Assembly: GCF_000521865.1 (NCBI RefSeq) | Contig: NZ_JAME01000032.1 | Location: 1 to 58,221 of the forward strand | Length of the DNA: 58,221 nucleotides | Reading direction: 5' to 3' | Source of the DNA: Roseivivax isoporae LMG 25204 | Lineage (GTDB): Bacteria > Pseudomonadota > Alphaproteobacteria > Rhodobacterales > Rhodobacteraceae | In this document: piece by piece, positions 1-7,762 of the stretch | Layout of the letters: the number at the start of each line of letters is the position of its first letter | Position numbering within the stretch: position 1 is the stretch's first letter | Translations under genes and position numbers: made by a program | Notes under the pieces: generated by a model | Told to the model about the DNA's origin: nothing | Databases searched by the model: none | Seen by the model: the letters and a program-made list of their open reading frames with translations, nothing else

Positions 1-772
1 ACTTTTCAGGGGAGCAGGTCAGCTGGGACTTCTCCAGGGGCAGGGGATCGCCGACAATCTGATCGACCTTCTCTTCCACCCAGAGCCGCATTTCATCGAG
101 GGCTTCGATCAGCGTGCGATCATCCCGAATAACTGCGCGGGCCAGCATGCCGGCATTGGAGGTCATCCGCGTATCGCGCTGACCTGCGGGGACGAAGTCT
201 ACCATGTTGCCACCGCCACCGGTCTTGCCGACGGCGACACCCGCTGCGAGCAACTCCTTGCGGAGGAGCTCCGGGACCCCGAGTGGCAAGTCAGGGATGT
301 CGGACAGCACGGACAGCAAGTCGATGTTCGCGGTGTAGGGACGCTGCGTATCCGGATGGATTGAGGGAGGGAGAACGACCTGGCTGCCGGTGCTGAGAAT
401 TTCGGCGACCATCCCGTCAGCGGCCTGGAGACGCAGCGTGCGCTCGCCGTTGTACCGGTAGAGCCGCACGCTTCCCTTCGCGCCGACCCGCCTCCATGGG
501 GACGGTGGGAGAACGCGCTCGATGATCTTCACGGCGACTGGGTCGGTGGTGTCGATGTCAACGGCGATGACGCCGGAAGCTGCACCGAGAACGAGACCGA
601 TGTTGGCGTTGGGGTAAGTCCTGAGCCATGCGGCCTTCTCCTCCTCGTCAGGGAGGCGTTCACTGTAGTTCTGCCAGCGGGCGATGGCAGGCCGCTTCTC
701 ACCCTTGATTAAGGGAATGACAGCGAGGCCGGCCGCCCAGTATGCGGGGGCCGTGTTTGCGAAAATGCTCAT
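1..772 (-). CDS. Prim-pol domain replication protein (N-terminal part, runs off window)
   Basis: Reading inward from 772, an open frame of 257 codons runs off the left edge without a stop. The start ATG has an AGGAA ribosome site about 9 bases upstream. The protein matches the bifunctional primase/polymerase N-terminal domain (PF09250 type). It begins with a W-x-AGLAVIPL segment, has a VDID acidic motif at residues 71-74 (D72, D74, the expected metal ligands), and a VVLPPSIHP segment with the S-x-H motif near residue 140. Such proteins prime replication of plasmids, phages and integrative elements, and usually carry a helicase or D5-type C-terminus, which would lie outside the window. Family assignment is from motifs only. 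Confidence 0.75.
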   Translation of the reverse strand, partial: MSIFANTAPAYWAAGLAVIPLIKGEKRPAIARWQNYSERLPDEEEKAAWLRTYPNANIGLVLGAASGVIAVDIDTTDPVAVKIIERVLPPSPWRRVGAKGSVRLYRYNGERTLRLQAADGMVAEILSTGSQVVLPPSIHPDTQRPYTANIDLLSVLSDIPDLPLGVPELLRKELLAAGVAVGKTGGGGNMVDFVPAGQRDTRMTSNAGMLARAVIRDDRTLIEALDEMRLWVEEKVDQIVGDPLPLEKSQLTCSPEK

Positions 773-943
773 GTTGTTCCTAGAGGTTAGCGCGCCGAGT
801 AGAGCGCGGGCCTCATATGGCGGCTCAAGGGATAGTTCTCTATCCGTTTTGATGCGGAGTCCGTGGGACTAGCACACATTTTGCTGCGCCGCATGGGCTA
901 GTCAGGTAGTATTGCCAGAATGGTTCGGGCCGGATTCTAGAGT

Positions 944-1753
944 TTATCTATCTTTTAGATACCGGTAGGCTCTCTCATTCTCTTCTAAAGACTTGAGGCC
1001 AGAGCGCAACAACTGGCGCTGGACATCAGAAAGAGGAGCTTGAGGGCGCCACACTTCCGCTAAACCGAGACCCCTTACCCATACCCCGTTGTTTAGCCGA
1101 TCAATGTATGGAAGGTGATGATGCCCATGAACAATTAACTTGGCGTCCAATGCGCTCGCCAATTCATCGATGAACGCGAAGCCGTTCGGATGGCAGCTGG
1201 GAGCTTCATGGCAAATCAGAACATCCGCTTTCTGCTCAGAAAGCCAGTGGACAGTAGACGGAAAAATAGTGCTGCGCTTTTTGAATGGAAGGCCTTGGCG
1301 ATAAATCTCCTGAGGAGGTGTTTTCGCAAGAAGCTCGTCTGGAGATTGAATGCGAGGTTTGGATAGTCCATCCCAAATGCGTCCCCGCACGACACCGCCC
1401 AACCCAGCTACGGTAACATTGCTTTCCTTCACCTTGATAAGGCGACCATCAGCGAGTTGGTCTTTCAGTTCATAGAAGAGTAAGTCGCAAATATCTGAGG
1501 TTTCGGATTCGCGATCTCCAGAAATTGTATACCAATTGATGCCGCGATCTTTTAATGTTCCTAATGTTGCCCGAGCGTCATCAATATGTTCAGGATGTCG
1601 TTTTGCCTCGGCCAAATCCCCTAGGATGAATACAGTATGGACGCTGGGAACTAATGCCTCAAGTAGTGGTCCCCAAAGGCCATGGGGGTCGCCGTAAAAT
1701 AGGACGCCTTCCAAAAGGACTGCGAGCCTAGATGGGAGCGGGTCTGCGGACAT
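944..1753 (-). CDS. Calcineurin-like metallophosphoesterase
   Basis: A 269-residue protein with metallophosphoesterase motifs in the usual order: GDPHG (21-25), GDLAE (45-49), GDRE (79-82, in the place of GNHE/D), a histidine in CHEAP (H182) and GHHH (210-213). These residues normally bind two metals and hydrolyse phosphoesters in nucleic acids, nucleotides or proteins. The Asn-to-Asp change in GNHE and the Asp-to-Glu change in GDxxD make the site slightly unusual. No signal peptide is seen, so it is probably cytoplasmic. Composition is AT-richer than the chromosome to the right, fitting horizontal transfer. The substrate cannot be told from sequence. Confidence 0.8.
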   Translation of the reverse strand: MSADPLPSRLAVLLEGVLFYGDPHGLWGPLLEALVPSVHTVFILGDLAEAKRHPEHIDDARATLGTLKDRGINWYTISGDRESETSDICDLLFYELKDQLADGRLIKVKESNVTVAGLGGVVRGRIWDGLSKPRIQSPDELLAKTPPQEIYRQGLPFKKRSTIFPSTVHWLSEQKADVLICHEAPSCHPNGFAFIDELASALDAKLIVHGHHHLPYIDRLNNGVWVRGLGLAEVWRPQAPLSDVQRQLLRSGLKSLEENERAYRYLKDR

Positions 1754-1884
1754 TGTATTACCTATTTTGGACCACCCTAGGGTGGCAGCTCCTGCCGGAG
1801 TGTGGTCATTCCGTATATATCGTTATCGATTGCGGCTGCTGGCTAAAATGGGACAACTCCAGAGGCGGCACAATGTCGATTTAA

Positions 1885-3213
1885 TCACCCCCCCCACTGG
1901 CCGACCGGAACTGGGAATCCCCAAAAATAGAATTCCTGTCGATCTTCTGCTCGCCGAGCGTAGAGGCAGGATGGATACCGTCTCAGCGCCTCAGCAACCT
2001 CTTTTATGTTTGGGGATAAATATGAAGAAATATTTTTTGCTAAGAGCATTCTTCGCGATCTCCGCTTGGCCTGAGGGGACATTTCCACATTGTCATCTAG
2101 GTAATCAATCAGTGCTTGCTCTTGATTGGAGGTATCCGGGAACGATAGTATCGCAATCGACAGCAAAATAGCACCAACGTTAAGGGTGTGGGGGGTTCGA
2201 TGAAGCTGGCACCTCTCAGTTCCTAATATCGCGCCCGCTATCAAAAATCTAGTAACTGGATTCTCCAAGGCCCCAACAACCGCTATAGGAAGGAGTTCTA
2301 TTTTCTGCAATTCGTTAATCTCGGGCTCGCTTAGTTTGGCGTACGGGGCGTCACTAAGTGATTTTCCAAATGGACTCTCTAACGACTTCTTGCTGGCTTT
2401 TTTTCTGGCGTGTTCCCTCAAGAGGAACTCTCGTGAAAAATCAGCCTTGTTTAAATAATGGTCATAAAAGCCATCGGTTGTGAGTGTGGTGATTATTTGG
2501 GCGAGAGATGCGGGATCAACGCCGTGGAACGCACCTTTTCTTGTTATTAGCTGTCGCTCATCGCTAAATACCAAGCCCTCTGGGAGGGGCACGCTAGGTT
2601 TTGCGGCTTCCCACATGCGTGAGGATAGCGGATCGCGCAATATTGCAAGGATTGCATTGGATAATTCAACCGAGGCGTCAGTGACTTTTTGAATCGCAAG
2701 TTCCGCTGCGCCGTTTTTCTTATCGTATTTCCCCGCGTGTGCAGCCTCACCCTTTTCCTCATCACTGTACTCGTGGTCGTACGGGTCCTTACCCTTGTAG
2801 AATTGAGGGTGTGTAAGCGACTCTGGGGGTATGCTTCGAGCGGCCACGTCAAATTTATCCAGAGCGCGGCTCAAATTCCAGTATGATTCCGAGCATCTTT
2901 CAGTAATGCTCTCGACGAATGCTAGGCTTTCAAAATCAGATTGGTTTCTTGTTACTATATACGCTCGGTGAGCGATATATATTGCTACTAAAGAGCCGGC
3001 GAGGGCGACCGGTATCCCAACTACCGCTGAGAGAAAGTCCGCAATGCTCGACCAGTCGTTAATATTCTGCTTTTCCAAAATTGCATCTATAGAGTTTTCA
3101 GGATAACTTGGACCCGCCTCCGTTATCCACAGGAAGGCAGAAAGCGTAGCGAATGCCGACAATACTAGAACAGCTATAAATAGCATCGTGAAAATTATTG
3201 AGGAGTGGCGCAT
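1885..3213 (-). CDS. Unknown membrane protein with two N-terminal TM segments
   Basis: A 442-residue protein of no family I recognise. Residues 6-29 and about 58-86 are clear membrane segments. A long charged cytoplasmic-looking region follows, with a weaker hydrophobic patch around 345-357. A GGAG ribosome site precedes the ATG at 3213. The C-terminal half has many Arg/Lys and helical stretches but no enzyme motif I can name. It is AT-rich, lies in the island beside a metallophosphoesterase on the same strand (about 130 bases apart), and could be a defence or toxin-type effector. That role is inference from location and architecture only. Confidence 0.65.
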   Translation of the reverse strand: MRHSSIIFTMLFIAVLVLSAFATLSAFLWITEAGPSYPENSIDAILEKQNINDWSSIADFLSAVVGIPVALAGSLVAIYIAHRAYIVTRNQSDFESLAFVESITERCSESYWNLSRALDKFDVAARSIPPESLTHPQFYKGKDPYDHEYSDEEKGEAAHAGKYDKKNGAAELAIQKVTDASVELSNAILAILRDPLSSRMWEAAKPSVPLPEGLVFSDERQLITRKGAFHGVDPASLAQIITTLTTDGFYDHYLNKADFSREFLLREHARKKASKKSLESPFGKSLSDAPYAKLSEPEINELQKIELLPIAVVGALENPVTRFLIAGAILGTERCQLHRTPHTLNVGAILLSIAILSFPDTSNQEQALIDYLDDNVEMSPQAKRRSRRMLLAKNISSYLSPNIKEVAEALRRYPSCLYARRAEDRQEFYFWGFPVPVGQWGG

Positions 3214-3856
3214 ATTGAGGGCTCCACAAATTTTTTTCTACCATTGTTCTTTTACTTTGCAAAACTAGCTTGTGCAACACGGCTATATCGCATTACTTGA
3301 CGTAAGGAGTCCTTGATTCAGGACTTAGCAGGTTGCCCGCCGCCGCGGCCGCAAGTGCGCGGTGGGCGCTGACCCGACGGGGCGCCGTCGCAGCGCCGAA
3401 TGTGGCGTGATGGCACAATATTCTAGGCGGAGGCGCCGATTACTCACGCGGCATGATCTTGTGAGCTCTCGTCCGCTACCTGCCTGACCCCAGGTCTTCG
3501 AGGTCCCCTCAGGGATGTGGTTCCAATGATGTCACGCTCAGGCCTGACGCCGGCTCCGCCGAGCACGCCTATGAGTTGGATAAATCGGAATTGCTCCGAA
3601 CCCGCATCTTGCTGGCGGTCTTTGCGCTGCCCAGTACCGAAGCATTCTCCCGGGGATGGTCTCGCTTGAAAAGGCGGCGTCAGCAAAGTGGCTCGAAATA
3701 CACTAACGACTAGTCCCGTACCCCCGGCGGTCAATATTGTGCAGCCAAACCGCTTGACCGGAGCAGCCGCATTACTGAAGTTCTGAGCTAGTAATGGTGC
3801 CGCCGGCGTAAATGGCAGCGCCCATTTCATCTTGGTAGGTGAGCATTTAGCCGTTG
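3214..3856. other. Intergenic stretch without a convincing gene
   Basis: About 640 bases between the membrane-protein gene and the small gene at 3857. Base composition is a patchwork: GC-rich around 3330-3420 and mixed elsewhere. A minus-strand frame spans 3444-3908, but its residues are low-complexity and Pro/Arg-rich and overlap another frame, so I do not call it. No transposase, inverted terminal repeats or RNA gene could be recognised. It may be decayed island material. Confidence 0.4.
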
Positions 3857-4138
3857 TTATTCGGCAGATGAGAGGGTGAAGGTATTGGTATTGCCAGCTT
3901 TCCAACAAACGCAGGAACCAGTTTCGTCACTGACCTCCATAAGTTTGTGTTCCACATCCAACGGCAGGCCATTGACGGAGTGCGCGATGTCCCATGCTGC
4001 CGTTGCAAGCGCCTTGATCACCTGGACAGAGGATACCTTTGGAGACGATGCGAGAGCAACAAGTTCGTGAATCTCGTACACGATATTGCGGTGGATGTTA
4101 CAAGGTTGTTCGACTGCGCAGTTATAATAAGCAATCAT
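3857..4138 (-). CDS. Small hypothetical protein, 93 residues
   Basis: An open frame starts at an ATG directly preceded by an in-frame TAA five codons upstream, with an AAGG-type site about 12 bases before the start. The protein is soluble-looking with a mixed helical core (residues 20-65) and three cysteines (C7, C13 and others near the C-terminus). Composition is acidic and not Pro/Arg-rich, unlike typical shadow frames here. No family recognised. It sits alone between the membrane-protein gene and the nuclease operon. Confidence 0.35.
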   Translation of the reverse strand: MIAYYNCAVEQPCNIHRNIVYEIHELVALASSPKVSSVQVIKALATAAWDIAHSVNGLPLDVEHKLMEVSDETGSCVCWKAGNTNTFTLSSAE

Positions 4139-4294
4139 GTCCCATTTACCTTAGATGATCATGCGGCTCATGCCACGCAACGTCTATACCTCTGCGGCAA
4201 CCGTGTGGAATATCACGCGTCTCTTGTAGTCCCATAGACTCAATCATTCTGATCTTATAGCTGTGCCGCGAATATTCCGTCTAGCGTCACGCCT

Positions 4295-5842
4295 TCAGAA
4301 TACTTCATTACGGGCCCGGCAACGCACTTGATAGTGATAAGGCGCAACCTCTTCCACTGCCACCACAACCCCTGGTGAAACATTATTCATCTCGAAGAAG
4401 GGCCGGACCCAACCGCGGTCTCGGAAGAACTTCTTGGAGCCGTCCAAATCCGTAATCACCGGCATCGGTCCGCCCCAATCGACAGTCACCTTACGTTGAG
4501 CAACGCTAGCCTTATTTGACCCGCCGAGTGCGTCAGGAGGAAAGGCGTCGATGAAAGCTCTCAGATATATGTGCTTGTGAGTGATGTTGCCCTGAGTAAT
4601 GCAGGTTTCTCCGATGAGGCGTGGGCCGTCGCCTTCCGTGTGGAAGCGTTCGCCTCGAAGGGGCGCTCCGTCTGTATGCTCATCCCGACTGGGCAATTCC
4701 GCTGCGGCTGCATGGGTAGTCTCCGCACGGAGCACCACCTCCGCAGCGGCGCGGGCATCCTCTCCGGCATCGTGGTGCTGAAAGTCGAGCTTCAAATGCT
4801 TCTTCAGAGATGCGAGCCCGTGGCCACCATTGCCCTTGAGTTCCGGCCAGGCTCGCCGAGCGATTTGAACGCTGTCCTGCCAGTCCCAGCTGGGCGGCAC
4901 CATGCCATAGCTCGCACATGCTGCGTTCACGGCGCTCCGGTCGAACCCTGAGTGCTGATACACGGTGTGCTGTCCGAGGTGGCCGCGAAGGAACTCGATG
5001 ACCTGCGGAAAAGTGGGCGATCCGGCGACGTCCTTCCCGGTGATGCCGTGGACAAAGCTGCAGGACCAGTCGTCGGTCTTGGGGTCCACGTACGTCATCC
5101 AAGTCTCGATGTTGTAGTCCTCACTCACGGCGGCGACCCCCACCTGGCAGATGCTGCCACGATCACGATTGGCGGTTTCGACATCGAGCGCGAAGAACCG
5201 AACCGCGCCATCGGGGAAGGGCGGCAAGCCGGTCTCATATGCCGTCGAGGAGGCGTGAGAAGCTGGCATCCCCGTTCTTCCGGTAAAGCGCTGCCGCTGG
5301 CGGTCGAGTGCGGCTCTCTCCGAAGCGTTCAGCCCGAGCCGCGTGATCGTCTGGTCGACGAGATCGACAGGCTCTTCGTAGGCCTCTGTGCCGCGGTAGT
5401 TCCAGGCGATCATCTCGGTTGGAGCAATACGCAGTGCGGCATGCTCCAAGGCCGCGATGTTGACCTCGTCGGGAAGTGCGACCCAAACCGCGCGACAATG
5501 CTCGGCGATGAACTCGTTGCGGAGCTTCTTCGCGATGTCGCCATCCGCCTTCGTGGCCGGGTGGTTCCGCTGCCGCCACATGCGCCCGGTATTATACATG
5601 CGAGAATAGTAGTGGCTGGAGTCCTCGGAGCCGGTGCGGTGCCGCTGATGGATGCGTTCGTACAACGTTTGGGATCGGCTGGATGTCGATCCGATGTAAC
5701 GGATACGACCAAGGTGATCGATCAGGGCGTAGATGCCGCGCTGGTCTCGCGGAGCGTCCCTCGTGAAGGCAGGCGTTGCCGCAAGGAGCTGCTGGAGGAT
5801 GTCTTCAGGGGTCGGATGATTGGCAAGCATACTCGTATCCAT
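4295..5842 (-). CDS. GIY-YIG nuclease fused to DEDDh (DnaQ-type) 3'-5' exonuclease
   Basis: A two-nuclease protein of about 515 residues. An upstream start at 5905 is possible, but 5842 avoids overlapping the preceding gene. Numbering from 5842: a GIY-YIG domain at about 35-150 with GIY (36-38), YIG (49-51), R63, E133 and N148. A linker follows, then an exonuclease domain at about 214-375 with ALDVET (D220, E222), D301 in the FDRSA motif, and H357/D362 in HHDAGEDAR, the full DEDDh set. A C-terminal region (about 400-515) matches nothing I know. GIY-YIG enzymes cut DNA strands; DnaQ-type domains trim 3' ends. The UvrC/Cho-type fusion known in actinobacteria has the opposite domain order. It is the last gene of a three-gene operon (6816-7064, 5854-6819, this gene, 11 bases apart). 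A repair or defence role is inferred. Confidence 0.85.
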   Translation of the reverse strand: MDTSMLANHPTPEDILQQLLAATPAFTRDAPRDQRGIYALIDHLGRIRYIGSTSSRSQTLYERIHQRHRTGSEDSSHYYSRMYNTGRMWRQRNHPATKADGDIAKKLRNEFIAEHCRAVWVALPDEVNIAALEHAALRIAPTEMIAWNYRGTEAYEEPVDLVDQTITRLGLNASERAALDRQRQRFTGRTGMPASHASSTAYETGLPPFPDGAVRFFALDVETANRDRGSICQVGVAAVSEDYNIETWMTYVDPKTDDWSCSFVHGITGKDVAGSPTFPQVIEFLRGHLGQHTVYQHSGFDRSAVNAACASYGMVPPSWDWQDSVQIARRAWPELKGNGGHGLASLKKHLKLDFQHHDAGEDARAAAEVVLRAETTHAAAAELPSRDEHTDGAPLRGERFHTEGDGPRLIGETCITQGNITHKHIYLRAFIDAFPPDALGGSNKASVAQRKVTVDWGGPMPVITDLDGSKKFFRDRGWVRPFFEMNNVSPGVVVAVEEVAPYHYQVRCRARNEVF

Positions 5843-5853
5843 TCTACTGGTGA

Positions 5854-6819
5854 TCACTTCTGGCGCTCGACGCGTTGCCACGCAACGCCGCTCACGATCC
5901 CCCAATGGCCCTGCTCGTTCGGCCGCCGCCAGCGGGGGATGGGCATCGCGTTCAGCGCCGCAAGTGCATCGTCGAAATTGTCGAAGTGCTGTTCTTCACC
6001 CTTGGCGCCGATCTGGTACTTGCCGCCTCTGACGAGGTCCGGATGGAAGAGCGATCCATCACGGGCGACCGGAACGAAGATCAAGCGTTCAAGGGCAACT
6101 GGGGGCAGGGGAGCTTCGGGCCCATGGTCGTCACGGTCTTCTGACGACCAGATGGAATGGAGAAAGCCCTTTCGCTTTTGCAGCCAAGTCATAGCGCTCA
6201 TGGCTTTCACTCCGCCACCAGGGCCGCGCTCCAGCTGTGCCGAAGCACCGGACATGAGATTGCGGACCCTGCTTTCGGAAATCGCACCCAAGATGACCAT
6301 CGAGGTGATGTCCACCTCGCCTTCGCCTCGATCCAATGCGTGCCGCGAGGCTGCGAGATAGGCGATCCGAGTAACCGCGTTGTCGCCATCTCCAAGGCTC
6401 CGAACCTCGCTTCGAGATGCAAAGCGCGAGACGTCGTCGACCAGTGTGGCGATCCACCGGGCGCGGTCCTCGACGGGGATCTTGACCGGGGTAACTCCGT
6501 AAAGTCCGTAAAGCAGAGCCGCGTCGAGCCTATCTGAGATCGGTGGCGTGGTTCCAGCTGCGAGCGTATCTTCCATGACCTCGCGCCAGTCGACGGCCCT
6601 CGGGTTATTGATCACCGCGATAGGATCGACAAGTTCACGCAGCGGCCGAGCTGCGCTAGTGGGCCCGATCAGGCCTTCAACGTGCTCCAACGCCTGTGAG
6701 AGGATTTCGGCGACAACGTCGGCGTAGTCCCAATAATGCTCGTCGTCTCCGTGACGAAAGCCAGCCTCGCGGAAGGCTTCGCGACGTTCCTCAGCATTCA
6801 TGATGTGGTCGATATTCAA
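5854..6819 (-). CDS. Unknown protein, 321 residues, middle gene of nuclease operon
   Basis: No family recognised. The N-terminal third is acidic and helical. A central stretch at about 165-225 reads like a helix-turn-helix (ITSMVILGAISESRVRNLM, then a Trp-containing helix), suggesting nucleic-acid or partner binding. The C-terminal part (about 245-310) is rich in aromatic and basic residues, with segments such as LIFVPVARDGSLFHPDL. The start overlaps the upstream small gene by ATGA (6816-6819), so translation is coupled, and the GIY-YIG/exonuclease gene follows after 11 bases. The tight arrangement implies that the three products act together. Confidence 0.75.
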   Translation of the reverse strand: MNIDHIMNAEERREAFREAGFRHGDDEHYWDYADVVAEILSQALEHVEGLIGPTSAARPLRELVDPIAVINNPRAVDWREVMEDTLAAGTTPPISDRLDAALLYGLYGVTPVKIPVEDRARWIATLVDDVSRFASRSEVRSLGDGDNAVTRIAYLAASRHALDRGEGEVDITSMVILGAISESRVRNLMSGASAQLERGPGGGVKAMSAMTWLQKRKGFLHSIWSSEDRDDHGPEAPLPPVALERLIFVPVARDGSLFHPDLVRGGKYQIGAKGEEQHFDNFDDALAALNAMPIPRWRRPNEQGHWGIVSGVAWQRVERQK

Positions 6820-7064
6820 GCTACTGCTCCGATGCGATGAAGTCTGCGAATTGCGGCGCGGACGTTGACGAGGTTGCGGTGATCGGACGGCGTAGCCGCC
6901 GCGAAGACGTCGCCGAGCTCGAACCGCAGGCGGCAGTGCTTACGGTCCACATCAATCCCGAGGAGGTTAAAGCCTTCAGAGAGGCAGAGCCTCCGGTACT
7001 CACGAGCGACCCTTGTCATGGCATTTACGATCATACGGTAGTGTTGTTGTACCGCGTTATACAT
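6816..7064 (-). CDS. Small unknown protein, first gene of nuclease operon
   Basis: An 82-residue basic protein (or about 67-72 residues if a later ATG is used) of no family I recognise. It contains many Arg and an alternating helix/strand pattern. It is translationally coupled by ATGA to the next gene. A good promoter-like pair (TTGACA / TATAAC) overlaps the first codons, so transcription may begin after the ATG at 7064. In that case Met11 (7034) or Met16 (7019) would be the real start, although neither has an evident ribosome site. Confidence 0.6.
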   Translation of the reverse strand: MYNAVQQHYRMIVNAMTRVAREYRRLCLSEGFNLLGIDVDRKHCRLRFELGDVFAAATPSDHRNLVNVRAAIRRLHRIGAVA

Positions 7065-7083
7065 GATCGCCGAATCGTGTCAA
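7056..7083 (-). promoter_or_regulatory. Candidate sigma-70 promoter for the nuclease operon
   Basis: On the minus strand, TTGACA (7083-7078) and TATAAC (7061-7056) are separated by 16 bases. This is the best -35/-10 match in the island. The -10 lies just inside the ATG at 7064, so a transcript would start near 7049, downstream of that codon. Confidence 0.4.
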
Positions 7084-7245
7084 CAGAGATAAATCGGGAG
7101 TACCGAAATTCCGTGCTTGATCTATCGGGGCGGCTTGTCACTTTTGGCCTCGCCCTTGGACACCGGTATGGGAGGGAGGATACAAGTGGGACGCTTGCTG
7201 ACGCGCCGCCAGGTCCACGCGCCAGACGCATGGGACCAGAGCGGT

Positions 7246-7506
7246 CTACGGGAGCAGGCGAAGGACGATTGTCACCACCAAGGTGATAGCCAGCGCTTGG
7301 ATCACAAGCGCTAGCTTGAACTCCCTCTTGAAGGCCTTCAGTTCAGAGTTGAGTTCATGGAACGTGGCGATTTGTGCCCCGTCCCCTTCGCTGGCGCGCT
7401 TTTGATCACGCAGTTCGGTAATCACCTCAGACAGCGCCGTGGCGACGCGCGGTTCGAACCCGGCGTCTTCGAGGCGGTGCCGCAGTTTCTGAGGGCCGGT
7501 ATGAAT
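7246..7506 (-). CDS. Small coiled-coil protein with C-terminal membrane anchor (DUF1640-like), non-standard start
   Basis: An open frame of about 86 codons. The order is a helical N-terminus (a TGPQKLRHRLEDAGF-type segment), a charged coiled coil (ELNSELKAFKREFKL) and a hydrophobic C-terminal helix (about 20 residues) ending in RLLP. This architecture resembles the CCDC90/DUF1640 family common in alphaproteobacteria and their phages. No ATG, GTG or TTG lies in frame after the last stop. The only ribosome site, AGGAG (7518-7514), is 7 bases before an ATT codon at 7506. Further upstream an in-frame ATG (7536-7534) is followed at once by TAG. It therefore uses ATT, or its 5' end is damaged. Confidence 0.6.
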   Translation of the reverse strand: MHTGPQKLRHRLEDAGFEPRVATALSEVITELRDQKRASEGDGAQIATFHELNSELKAFKREFKLALVIQALAITLVVTIVLRLLP

Positions 7507-7628
7507 TTCGCGGCTCCTGATATGTACAAGCTACATCGTTAAGCTTGGGGCTCCAAGTAGTCAGAGCTTTCATCCCAATACCCCGAAATCATTGCGAAGT
7601 GCTCTTTGGTTCATTGAACCTTGTAGGC

Positions 7629-7663
7629 CCCCACCTGGTTGGTTTTCTGGTTTTCAGGTGGGG
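7629..7663. repeat. Inverted repeat beside the attachment site
   Basis: CCCCACCTG (7629-7637) and CAGGTGGGG (7655-7663) form a perfect 9-bp stem with a 17-base T/G-rich loop. It lies 44 bases before the tRNA remnant. It could be a terminator-like hairpin or arm-type recombinase sites; sequence alone does not decide. Confidence 0.5.
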
Positions 7664-7706
7664 ACTAAGAAGTGATCGTGTTTATATATATCAGTAGGTT
7701 GGCGAT

Positions 7707-7762
7707 AGAGCGCTTCGTTCACATCGAAGATGTCGGGGGTTCAAATCCCTCATCACCCACCA
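7707..7762 (+). pseudogene. Displaced 3' half of tRNA-Val(CAC): island attachment site (attR)
   Basis: The 3' part of a tRNA is intact. It has D-stem 3' arm GAGC (7708-7711), anticodon stem 7713-7717/7725-7729 and loop TTCACAT with anticodon CAC (7720-7722). A five-base variable region, T-arm 7735-7751 with TTCAAAT loop, acceptor 3' strand ATCACCC (7752-7758), A73 and CCA (7760-7762) follow. The 5' acceptor strand and 5' D-arm are absent: the preceding bases are an AT run that cannot pair. This is the usual product of site-specific integration into a tRNA 3' end. Confidence 0.8.

Larger units (their letters stand above)
1..7762. mobile_element. Right-hand part of a genomic island integrated at tRNA-Val
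   Basis: The segment differs from the rest of the window: 944-3300 is visibly AT-richer, genes are mostly unknown or nucleic-acid related, and it ends exactly in a displaced 3' half of tRNA-Val(CAC). To the right, composition switches at once to very high GC. A prim-pol gene at the left edge fits a self-replicating or phage-satellite-like element. No integrase is visible; for tRNA-integrating elements it normally sits beside the reconstituted tRNA, which would be left of the window. The boundary is seen in sequence; the island interpretation is inferred. Confidence 0.7.

Noticed and set aside
1767-2171. Plus-strand frame overlapping the end of the two-TM protein gene
   Set aside because: Overlaps 287 bases of a better gene, and has no ribosome site or recognisable domain.
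3444-3908. Open minus-strand frame of about 154 codons
   Set aside because: Pro/Arg/Gly-rich low-quality sequence without a ribosome site. It overlaps a better small frame and shows no family likeness.
7117-7314. Plus-strand frame before the small coiled-coil gene
   Set aside because: It lies opposite a convincing minus-strand protein and has a composition typical of a shadow.
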